Source: Candidatus Woesearchaeota archaeon CG08_land_8_20_14_0_20_47_9 | GTDB taxonomy: Archaea; Nanobdellota; Nanobdellia; Woesearchaeales; CG1-02-47-18 | Direction: 5' to 3' | DNA: 10,642 nt | NCBI GenBank assembly: GCA_002763335.1 | Contig: PEYS01000192.1 | Coordinates: 1 to 10,642 of the forward strand | Part shown: piece after piece, positions 4,830-10,642 of the stretch | How the letters are laid out: each line of letters opens with the position of its first letter | Numbering within the stretch: the first letter of the stretch is position 1 | Translations under genes and position numbers: made by a program | The notes under the pieces: generated by a model | Told to the model about the DNA's origin: nothing | Seen by the model: the letters and a program-made list of their open reading frames with translations, nothing else | Databases searched by the model: none

Positions 4830-7800
4830 ATGGCAGATGATGGGGATGAAGAGGAGTTGTCCATAGACTTCAGCAAGCTGCTGAGCATCTTTTCTGGCAA
4901 GAAGAAGAAAAAGAAGAGCAGTAAGCTGAGTAAGCTGCGGAACACAACCATTACTGCGCATTCTGAGGAGCATGAAGGGGAAGAGCCTGAAGGGGCATCA
5001 GAGAGGATTGCAGGGGGGAGGCTGCATAAGCATAAGAAACGCAAGGCCCATGACGAGGTATCCATTGACTTTAAAGCAATAGGACAGTTCCTATTAAAAT
5101 ACAAGACCGTTATTCTGCTCCTCATACCACTAATACTATGCGTATACCTTCGGATGATCCCTGCAGACGCCCCCTACACTGAGGAATGGGCAAGGACATC
5201 TGTGGCAGATTACTACAAGTCCCAGATACGAGCGCAGATAAACGAGCAATACCCGAATCTGCCTGACGCAAATAAGAACGCCCTTGTTGAGGAGGAGTTT
5301 CAGAGGCTGCAGAAGGGCCAGGGGCAGACAATGGACCAGCAGATAAAGCAGACTGCTGATTATTACAGGTCGGTTCTGCAGGATGAAAACGGCAATTACT
5401 ATATGCCTGACATAGACCCCTATTACTGGTTCCGCTATGCGAAGAACATACTTGAGCACGGCCATCCCGGAGACATTCTGAAAGTGAATCCTGCTGATGG
5501 AAAGACCTATCCATATGACAACCACCAGCTTGCACCCCTGGGGAGGCCGGTATCAAGTGATATGTTTCATTCCTATTTCCTTGCTAACTTTTACAGGGTC
5601 ATCCACATCTTTAACAGCAACCTTGACCTTATGAGATCGATGTTCTACTACCCTGTTCTAATATCCGCCCTTTCCATCATCCCAATCTTCTTCATAACGA
5701 GGCGCATAGCTGGTGATATCGGTGGATTCCTTGCTGCTACAATGGTGGCGATAAACCCATCCCTTCTTGGAAGAACCCTGTTAGGTCACGCAGACAGTGA
5801 CGCCTTTGTCGTTTTCTTTCCGATTATGATCACCTGGCTCTTCTTTGAGGCCCTGGAAACAAGGAAGACCTGGGTTAGGATTGCGCTGTCGGCCCTGGCA
5901 GGGCTATTTACAGGCCTCTACAGCCTTGCGTGGAGTGGCTGGAGCTACATCTATGACTTCCTTCTAATATCCGCCTTAATATACGCGGCAGGCGTCTTGG
6001 TATTATACAGGGACCGCCTTATTGCAGGCAGGTTCAAGGCAATTAAGAGGCGGATACTGCACTTGGCTACTGTCGTCCTCGCATTTGTAGCCTCAAGCGG
6101 GGTATTTGTCTCGATCTTCAGAGACACCTACACCTTCATACGGAACCCAATACAGCTCCTCGGCTTCACCCAGCTCAAAGTGCCAGTAAGGCCAAACCTC
6201 TGGCCTAATGTGCTGACAACAGTTGCAGAGCTAAATCCGGGGTCACTAGACCAGATCATCAACTCAGTGGGGGGCCAGTTTCTCTTCTCCATTGCCATTG
6301 TAGGCATAGTTGCAATACTTACCAGCGAGGAGAGAAAGGAACGTGATTTCTGGTTCATAATAGCCTCGCTGTTTTACCTTGGGCTTGCCCAGGCAGTATT
6401 CAAGCCTAATGAGCTTGGGCTTGTGAACTTCTTCGCGATATACACCCTCCCAGTCATTGTTAAGGCGATTCTAGTGCTTAAGGATAAAGAGAGGGGAACT
6501 GATATAAAGGCTGCTGCCCTTATTACAATGTGGTTTATGGGGACAGTGTATGCCAGCACAAAGGGGATAAGGTTCACTGTGCTGCTTGTACCTGCGTTCA
6601 GCATTGCCTTCGGATCCGCGCTGGGGGTTACACACAGCTACGTATCAAATATTGTGTCAAGAGAGCTTAACATCAACAGGTGGCTTACAACAGCCCTCCT
6701 CATCTTTCTGCTGTCACTGGCGTTTTTCTTCCCCAGAAACATCTATAGGGATTCTGTTAACATCGCTGCCAATGATGTGCCGATAGTAAACGACGCGTGG
6801 TATAACGCCCTGACCAAGATAAGGGAGAACTCCTCAGAAGACGCGATAATAAGCTCCTGGTGGGACTTCGGGCATCACTTCAAGGCCCTTGCTGACAGGC
6901 CAGTCACCTTCGACGGGACAACTCAGGACTATCCGCAGGCGCATTGGATAGGCCGCATGCTGGTGACCAGCGACGAAGATCAGGCAGTTGGCATTCTGCG
7001 CATGCTTGACTGCGGCGGCAACACAGCATTTGACGAGCTTGAGCGCATAGTGAATGACACGCCAAAGTCAGTTAAAATACTCTACCAGGTCATAGAGCCG
7101 CATGAGAGGGAGGCGGCAAAGGCTGTGCTTAATAGAAATGGGCTTACAGACGAGCAGGCAGACAAGGTCCTGCAGTACACGCACTGCAAGCCGCCAGAGG
7201 CCTTTGTTATAGCCTCAGATGACATGATATCCAAGTCCGGGGTTTGGGCCCACTTCGGAAGCTGGGATTTTGAGCGGGCAGCAATATGGCAGTTCCTTAG
7301 GAATAAGCCTGAAGATGAGGCAATAGCCTACATGGTGGAGAGGTTTAACTACTCAAGAGAGCACGCTGAGGACATGTACTATCAGGTTAAAGCGATAAAA
7401 TCTGATGGAGAGGCAAACACCTGGGTTGCCCCCTGGCCAAGCTACGCCTCAGGGCTTTCGAGCTGTACAAAGACAGGGGACATACTTTCATGCGGTAACG
7501 GCGTTGTTGTAAACCTAACAACGCAAGATGCATATTTTGACACCCCTCAGGGCAGGCTGCGCCCAAGGGTTTACGCCTACGCAACCAAGGACGGCATGAG
7601 CCTTAGAGAGTACAATGAGAGCGTGCTGACAACCCAAGACGGCCGCGAGCTTGGGGTTACACTCTTCCCTAAGGATGGAACATATCAGAGCCTGCTATCT
7701 AGCTACCAGCTTGCAGGGGGGATGTTTACACGCATGTTCTACATGGAGGGCCATGGGCTTAGGCACTTCAAGCTACTAGGCCATGAAAGGAGCGCTGTTG

Positions 7801-8219
7801 GCACTGAGGTCTATGTCTGGAGGGTGGACTGGGAGGGGAGTGAAATGAACACGCTCCCTGACCTCCTTAAGATGAGCGGGGCATGGAAGGCTGCAGATGG
7901 GGACTCTGTAAGCCTCAACTACATAGGCTACCTTGATAACGGCACTGTATTCGACTCAACCATAAAGGGCTGGAGCCCCCTGGGTGTAACCAAGGATAAC
8001 AACTTCGAGGACTTCGAGTATGAGCCCTTCTCATTCAGGCTTGGCGAAGGAAGGGTAATCCCTGGTTTTGAGGATGCTGTGAGGGGGATGATGGTCAACG
8101 AGACGAAGAATGTAAGGATACCTCCTGAGGAGGCCTATGGCGTTGACACGCAGCACCCGCTCTCTAACCAGACCCTCAATTTCAAGATTAGCGTGGTTGC
8201 AATTGACGGCTTTGACTAA
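4830..8219 (+). CDS. aglB: Oligosaccharyltransferase AglB/STT3 fused to an FKBP-type prolyl isomerase
   Basis: The catalytic subunit of N-glycosylation transfers a lipid-linked glycan to Asn in N-X-S/T sequons outside the membrane. The protein has 1129 residues. Residues 1-90 are cytoplasmic, with a poly-lysine run (24-29) and the repeated motif SIDF (11-14 and 78-81). A membrane segment (about 92-110) is followed by an unusually long first external loop with coiled, Gln-rich sequence up to the DID motif at 194-196. The second acidic motif is GHADSD (319-324). About a dozen further membrane segments end near 635. The sequon-binding WWDFG lies at 677-681, with a candidate DK/MI region around SDDMISKSG (796-804). 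Residues about 1020-1127 form an FKBP domain: NYIGYLDNGTVFD, then GEGRVIPGFEDAVRGM, IPPEEAYG and a final strand. Archaeal AglB is normally 800-1000 residues and lacks this domain. No frameshift is seen at the junction. Confidence 0.96.
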   Translation: MADDGDEEELSIDFSKLLSIFSGKKKKKKSSKLSKLRNTTITAHSEEHEGEEPEGASERIAGGRLHKHKKRKAHDEVSIDFKAIGQFLLKYKTVILLLIPLILCVYLRMIPADAPYTEEWARTSVADYYKSQIRAQINEQYPNLPDANKNALVEEEFQRLQKGQGQTMDQQIKQTADYYRSVLQDENGNYYMPDIDPYYWFRYAKNILEHGHPGDILKVNPADGKTYPYDNHQLAPLGRPVSSDMFHSYFLANFYRVIHIFNSNLDLMRSMFYYPVLISALSIIPIFFITRRIAGDIGGFLAATMVAINPSLLGRTLLGHADSDAFVVFFPIMITWLFFEALETRKTWVRIALSALAGLFTGLYSLAWSGWSYIYDFLLISALIYAAGVLVLYRDRLIAGRFKAIKRRILHLATVVLAFVASSGVFVSIFRDTYTFIRNPIQLLGFTQLKVPVRPNLWPNVLTTVAELNPGSLDQIINSVGGQFLFSIAIVGIVAILTSEERKERDFWFIIASLFYLGLAQAVFKPNELGLVNFFAIYTLPVIVKAILVLKDKERGTDIKAAALITMWFMGTVYASTKGIRFTVLLVPAFSIAFGSALGVTHSYVSNIVSRELNINRWLTTALLIFLLSLAFFFPRNIYRDSVNIAANDVPIVNDAWYNALTKIRENSSEDAIISSWWDFGHHFKALADRPVTFDGTTQDYPQAHWIGRMLVTSDEDQAVGILRMLDCGGNTAFDELERIVNDTPKSVKILYQVIEPHEREAAKAVLNRNGLTDEQADKVLQYTHCKPPEAFVIASDDMISKSGVWAHFGSWDFERAAIWQFLRNKPEDEAIAYMVERFNYSREHAEDMYYQVKAIKSDGEANTWVAPWPSYASGLSSCTKTGDILSCGNGVVVNLTTQDAYFDTPQGRLRPRVYAYATKDGMSLREYNESVLTTQDGRELGVTLFPKDGTYQSLLSSYQLAGGMFTRMFYMEGHGLRHFKLLGHERSAVGTEVYVWRVDWEGSEMNTLPDLLKMSGAWKAADGDSVSLNYIGYLDNGTVFDSTIKGWSPLGVTKDNNFEDFEYEPFSFRLGEGRVIPGFEDAVRGMMVNETKNVRIPPEEAYGVDTQHPLSNQTLNFKISVVAIDGFD

Positions 8220-8246
8220 TCCAGCGCAGCTGGATTAGTCAAAGCC
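8208..8246 (+). repeat. 18-bp hairpin across the STT3 stop codon
   Basis: GGCTTTGACTAATCCAGC (8208-8225) and GCTGGATTAGTCAAAGCC (8229-8246) pair perfectly over a GCA loop. The last three codons (Gly, Phe, Asp) and the TAA form part of the left arm. It is the strongest hairpin in the window and is followed by the 26-base tail. Confidence 0.92.
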
Positions 8247-8265
8247 CTCGGATGTCATTTGTGTC
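8240..8265 (+). repeat. 26-base gene-end tail, copy 3
   Basis: It begins CAAAGCCCTCGGATGTCA and ends TTTGTGTC. It is then followed by TAGATCG, similar to TAGACCG after the palindrome at 537-594. Confidence 0.8.
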
Positions 8266-8274
8266 TAGATCGAA

Positions 8275-8350
8275 TGCAGTCATTCCACCAGTGTATTCAC
8301 TGGTAGTGAATAAACTGGCTCCATTCGGCAGTCAAAAGCGAGCTTTTGAC
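8275..8350 (-). repeat. 64-base structured repeat, copy 2, with collapsed inner hairpin
   Basis: Bases 8275-8338 are the reverse complement of 3375-3438 with 5 substitutions. The 13-bp stem is kept except one pair (8288-8300 and 8306-8318). Beyond it GTCAAAAGC (8331-8339) and GCTTTTGAC (8342-8350) form a tight 9-bp palindrome. In copy 1 the equivalent arms are 61 bases apart, so one copy looks like a deletion or insertion form of the other. Confidence 0.85.
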
Positions 8351-8379
8351 AAACGTAAGGAGCTAGCGCGAGCAATGTA

Positions 8380-8410
8380 AAAAACCTGGGAAAAAGCATG
8401 AAAGAATGCA
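8380..8410 (+). repeat. 31-base motif, copy 1
   Basis: It contains CTGGGAAAAAGCATGA and matches the reverse complement of 10547-10577 at 27 of 31 positions. Both copies can form a 4-bp GCAT/ATGC hairpin with a 6-base loop. It lies in the non-coding 8220-8583 gap, in which I see no gene. Confidence 0.65.
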
Positions 8411-8462
8411 AGAAAAAAGCATCGATCAAGGCTTAAACCTGTAAAACTACAGTCCTGACACA

Positions 8463-8519
8463 GAAAACTTTGAACACTTAAGCCGAGCCTTAGGCGAAGG
8501 CGAAGTGTTCAAAGTTTTC
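8463..8519. repeat. Gene-boundary palindrome, full copy (17-bp arms)
   Basis: GAAAACTTTGAACACTT (8463-8479) and AAGTGTTCAAAGTTTTC (8503-8519) pair perfectly around a 23-base loop with GCCGAGCC and GGCGAAGGCG modules. It ends 6 bases before the TATA box of the S27e operon, the same placement as the copy upstream of aRF1. Confidence 0.92.
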
Positions 8520-8524
8520 GCAAG

Positions 8525-8535
8525 ATATTTAAATT
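8525..8535 (+). promoter_or_regulatory. TATA box for S27e operon
   Basis: ATATTTAAATT lies about 54 bases before the S27e ATG. It predicts a leader of some 25-30 bases; GGGG at 8573-8576 is a weak candidate ribosome site. Confidence 0.6.
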
Positions 8536-8583
8536 GACGGAAAACCCTTCTTTACACTACAAACTGATTGCGGGGTTTTAATC

Positions 8584-8769
8584 ATGGTACGAATAATAGA
8601 ACCAACATCAAAGTTCATTAAGGTGAGGTGCCCGAAGTGCAAGAACGAGCAGATGATCTTCGGCAAGGCCTCTACCCCTGTACGCTGCCTTGTTTGCAGC
8701 AAGGTGCTTGCAGAGCCAACAGGGGGCAAGGCAAAGATAAAGTCGAGAATCCTCGAGGTTCTGGAGTAA
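8584..8769 (+). CDS. rps27e: Small ribosomal subunit protein S27e (eS27)
   Basis: This zinc-ribbon protein of the 30S subunit is found in archaea and eukaryotes. The 61-residue sequence has two CxxC pairs, CPKC (16-19) and CLVC (35-38), that bind one zinc, and the conserved end LAEPTGGKAKIKSRILEVLE. The length is normal. It is first in a four-gene translation and RNA operon, 6 bases ahead of aIF2-alpha. This order (S27e, aIF2-alpha, Nop10, PAC2) is widely conserved in archaea. Confidence 0.97.
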   Translation: MVRIIEPTSKFIKVRCPKCKNEQMIFGKASTPVRCLVCSKVLAEPTGGKAKIKSRILEVLE

Positions 8770-8775
8770 GGCAAG

Positions 8776-9549
8776 ATGATGTTTAAAAAAGAGGGCATGC
8801 CGGAAGAGGGCGAGATAGTGCTCTGTACAGTAACGAATGTTCAGAGCCACTCTGTCTTTGTCAGACTCGATGAGTACAACAGGGCTGGTATGATACACAT
8901 CTCAGAGGTCTCCTCAGGCAGAATAAGGAATATGAGGGACTTTGTAAGGGAGGGGAAGGTCGTAATCTGCAAGGTGCTTAATATCAACCAGGAGCGCGGC
9001 CACATCGACCTCTCGCTTAGGAGGGTGACTGAATCCCAGAGAAGGCTGAAGTCAGATGAGATTAAGCAGGAGCAGAAGTCAGAGAAGATAATAGGCTTTA
9101 TCGCCTCGAAGCTGAAGATGGGGGTTGAGGAGCTCTACGAGGAGCTGAACCAAAAGCTGGCTGACTACGGCTCCCTCTTCAATGCATTTGTAGGAATCGC
9201 CTCTGGCAATGTTGACATCGAGAAGCTTGGGATTAAGAAGGACATCAGGGATGCCCTGACCTCTGAGATAAGGCTCAGGATAAAGCCAGCTGAGGTTGAG
9301 GTTCATGGCAGGCTCTCACTTGTAAGCTATTCGCCTAATGGGCTGAATGTTATAAAGACTGCTGTACTGGATGCCCTTAAGAGTAATGAGGGCGTGGTGA
9401 TGTACGAGGGAGGGAGAAGGTACAGCGTCACAGTAAAGGCTCCTGACTACAAGGGTGCAAACGATAAGATTAAGAGGCTCTCTGAGGCGATTATCCGGGG
9501 AATCAACGATCAGGGGGGAGAGGGCTCCTTTGCTATTGTTGATGGCTGA
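8776..9549 (+). CDS. eif2a: Translation initiation factor aIF2 subunit alpha
   Basis: This is the alpha subunit of the heterotrimer that brings initiator Met-tRNA to the small subunit. The 257-residue protein is of usual length. An N-terminal S1 RNA-binding domain covers residues about 10-84 (GEIVLCTVTNVQSHSVFVRL to GHIDLSLRRV). A helical middle domain follows (about 90-175), then the alpha-beta C-terminal domain that contacts the gamma subunit (RLRIKPAEVEVHGRLSLV onward). HISEVSSGRIRNM at 41-53 aligns with the loop holding the regulatory Ser51 of eukaryotic eIF2-alpha; serines are present, but phosphorylation cannot be inferred. Two tandem ATGs (8776, 8779) are possible starts; GGAG at 8763-8766 serves the first. 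Its TGA overlaps the Nop10 start by one base. Confidence 0.97.
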   Translation: MMFKKEGMPEEGEIVLCTVTNVQSHSVFVRLDEYNRAGMIHISEVSSGRIRNMRDFVREGKVVICKVLNINQERGHIDLSLRRVTESQRRLKSDEIKQEQKSEKIIGFIASKLKMGVEELYEELNQKLADYGSLFNAFVGIASGNVDIEKLGIKKDIRDALTSEIRLRIKPAEVEVHGRLSLVSYSPNGLNVIKTAVLDALKSNEGVVMYEGGRRYSVTVKAPDYKGANDKIKRLSEAIIRGINDQGGEGSFAIVDG

Positions 9550-9725
9550 TGAAACACATACTCAAGTGCAGCCTCTGCGGGAGCTACACCACAGCAGAGG
9601 CCTGCCCAAAATGCGGTGGTAAGGCTCTCAGCCCTAGGCCTGCAAGGTTCTCCCCTGAGGATAAGTACGGCGATTACAGGAGGAGGGCGAAGGAGCTGCA
9701 GAGCTGCAAAGAGGTTTGTAAATGA
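9549..9725 (+). CDS. nop10: H/ACA ribonucleoprotein subunit Nop10
   Basis: This component of H/ACA guide RNPs works with Cbf5, L7Ae and Gar1 to make pseudouridine in rRNA. The 58-residue protein has the archaeal zinc-binding fold: C7, C10, C19 and C22 in CSLCGSYTTAEACPKCGG, followed by the linker SPRPARFSPEDKYGDYRR that lies along Cbf5. It starts on the last base of the aIF2-alpha stop and ends overlapping the next start (AAATGA), so translation is coupled on both sides. The C-terminus (ELQSCKEVCK) is slightly longer than usual and has two extra cysteines. Confidence 0.96.
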   Translation: MKHILKCSLCGSYTTAEACPKCGGKALSPRPARFSPEDKYGDYRRRAKELQSCKEVCK

Positions 9726-10525
9726 GCCAATGGAAGATCACCAAGCTTGCAGAACCACCCAATGTAGATAGCTGCATTCTCATAGAAGGGCTGCCAGGCA
9801 TAGGCAATGTTGGCAAGGTCGTTGTTGATTTCATTATAGAGGCTCTCGAGGCAGAGAGGATATTTGACGTATTCTCATACCACCTCCCCCACTCTGTTTT
9901 CATTAATGAGAATAATCTTGTGGAGCTCCCAAGCATAGAGGTATACTTCAAGGGAAGTGAGGGAAAGCGCCCTAATCTTCTGCTCCTGGCAGGAAACGTA
10001 CAGCCCATAGAGGAGGTTGCAAGCTACGAGCTTGCAGAGAGCGTTCTCGACATTGTAGAGCGCTTCAGGGGGAGCGAGGTAATAACACTTGGAGGCATAG
10101 GTGTAAGCACCATCCCGAAAAAGCCGAGGGTGTACTGTACTGGTAACTGCAGGGAGGGGGTGCTTAAATACTCTGATGGCAGCAGGGTCAGCAACAGGCT
10201 CTTCGGCGTGGTCGGCCCAATCATAGGCATTTCCGGGCTTCTGCTCGGCCTTGCAAAAAAGAGGAGAATAGTGGGTGTCTCGCTCCTGGCTGAGACATAC
10301 GCCCATCCCATGTTCCTGGGGGTAAGGGGGGCCCGCGAGATAGTGCGCCTGCTCAACAGCAAGCTGGCACTTGGGCTTGATGTGAGAATGCTTGACTTCG
10401 AGATAAAGAGGCTTGAATCGAGGAAGGGAATGCGTAAGAGAGAGAAGGACTTTCTCAACAAGTCAGTTGCCTTCCTGAAACAGCGGAAGGGAGGGCCGCG
10501 CAAGGACGTGACTTATATTGGATGA
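9722..10525 (+). CDS. PAC2 family protein (proteasome assembly chaperone-like)
   Basis: This 267-residue protein belongs to the PAC2 family (COG2047-like), related to eukaryotic proteasome assembly chaperone 2. Family marks are EGLPGIGNVGKV at residues 22-33, ITLGGIGVSTIPKKPRV in the middle, and GPIIGISGLLLGLA followed by SLLAETYAHP. Archaeal members sit routinely at the end of the S27e operon; a role in proteasome assembly is inferred from homology and not settled. The C-terminal 50 residues are strongly basic and helical (KRLESRKGMRKREKDF). GAGGT at 9711-9715, 6 bases before the ATG, is its ribosome site, and the ATG overlaps the Nop10 stop. Its own stop overlaps the half palindrome at 10524. 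Confidence 0.93.
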   Translation: MSQWKITKLAEPPNVDSCILIEGLPGIGNVGKVVVDFIIEALEAERIFDVFSYHLPHSVFINENNLVELPSIEVYFKGSEGKRPNLLLLAGNVQPIEEVASYELAESVLDIVERFRGSEVITLGGIGVSTIPKKPRVYCTGNCREGVLKYSDGSRVSNRLFGVVGPIIGISGLLLGLAKKRRIVGVSLLAETYAHPMFLGVRGAREIVRLLNSKLALGLDVRMLDFEIKRLESRKGMRKREKDFLNKSVAFLKQRKGGPRKDVTYIG

Positions 10526-10547
10526 AAACCTTGAACACCTCGACTTC
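10524..10547 (+). repeat. Half copy of the gene-boundary palindrome
   Basis: The arm GAAAACCTTGAACAC starts within the PAC2 stop codon and is followed by CTCGACTTC. TTGAACACCTCGACTTC (10531-10547) is identical to the minus strand of 4395-4411, after acylphosphatase. No complementary right arm occurs in the remaining window. Confidence 0.7.
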
Positions 10548-10577
10548 GCATCCTATCATGCTTTTTCCCAGATTTTT
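10547..10577 (-). repeat. 31-base motif, copy 2
   Basis: Its minus strand contains CTGGGAAAAAGCATGA and matches 8380-8410 at 27 of 31 positions. In this copy it directly follows the half palindrome. Confidence 0.65.
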
Positions 10578-10590
10578 ATTGTGACATGCA

Positions 10591-10642
10591 TTAACAGACC
10601 CTGCTCACATGCTCCTCCTTAGCAATCCTTATAACGCTCTCG
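10591..10642 (-). CDS. Unidentified protein, C-terminal fragment
   Basis: On the minus strand a frame enters from the window edge and reads ESVIRIAKEEHVSRVC to a TAA at 10591-10593. The composition looks coding (an amphipathic helix) and the convergent orientation to PAC2 is plausible, but 16 residues are too few to name a family. Confidence 0.4.
   Translation of the reverse strand, partial: ESVIRIAKEEHVSRVC

Noticed and set aside
5122..5556. Long minus-strand ORFs inside STT3 (also 5136-5525)
   Set aside because: They are antisense to a clearly real gene, with low-complexity Ser/Cys-rich translation and no ribosome site or family signature.
8220..8583. A tRNA or C/D-box RNA gene in the STT3-S27e gap
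   Set aside because: I found no cloverleaf, no T-loop GTTC-type core in the right context and no paired C (RUGAUGA) and D (CUGA) boxes.
9875..10503. Minus-strand ORFs opposite PAC2
   Set aside because: They are shadow frames of a conserved coding region; the protein sequences show no domain.

Overview
The window is archaeal. It encodes an archaeal release factor aRF1, elongation factor aEF1-beta with its usual small zinc-ribbon partner, ribosomal protein S27e, initiation factor aIF2-alpha, the H/ACA protein Nop10, a PAC2-family protein and an AglB/STT3 oligosaccharyltransferase. Promoters are TATA-like boxes, several of them about 27 bases before the ATG (leaderless style), while genes inside operons use Shine-Dalgarno sites. 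A two-iron superoxide reductase suggests an anaerobe or microaerophile. The STT3 architecture, the shortened aRF1 and the compact layout recall DPANN lineages (Woesearchaeota/Pacearchaeota type), but that placement is an inference.

Layout: (1) 3-185, tail of a truncated NUDIX-like gene (+) running into a half repeat. (2) 82-462 (-), superoxide reductase. (3) 463-804, divergent intergenic region with two large and two small palindromes. (4) 805-2555 (+), aRF1 and a SprT-like zinc peptidase, overlapping by 4 bases. (5) 2650-3124 (-), zinc-ribbon protein then aEF1-beta. (6) 3125-3467, non-coding, with a roughly 190-base nested palindrome. (7) 3468-4031 (+), DUF99. (8) 4037-4231 (-), small orphan ORF. 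(9) 4408-4704 (-), acylphosphatase. (10) 4830-8219 (+), a very large STT3 whose C-terminus is an FKBP-type prolyl isomerase. (11) 8220-8583, non-coding, with three palindromes. (12) 8584-10525 (+), operon S27e, aIF2-alpha, Nop10, PAC2. (13) 10591-10642 (-), the C-terminus of an unidentified gene.

Two things stand out. First, the STT3-FKBP fusion places a peptidyl-prolyl isomerase on the extracytoplasmic face of the N-glycosylation enzyme, which suggests coupling of glycosylation to folding. Second, nearly every gap between transcription units holds a member of a palindromic repeat family with arm consensus GARRRCTTTGA / TCAAAGYYYTC. The arms covary between copies, loops share GGCGAGCC/GGCGAAGCC modules, some copies share a 26-base 3' tail, and the last codons or stop codons of several genes lie inside the arms. 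A second, related 64-base structured element occurs at two places, with a degenerate third copy. These may be gene-boundary RNA or DNA elements (3'-end formation, insulation) or a miniature mobile repeat family.
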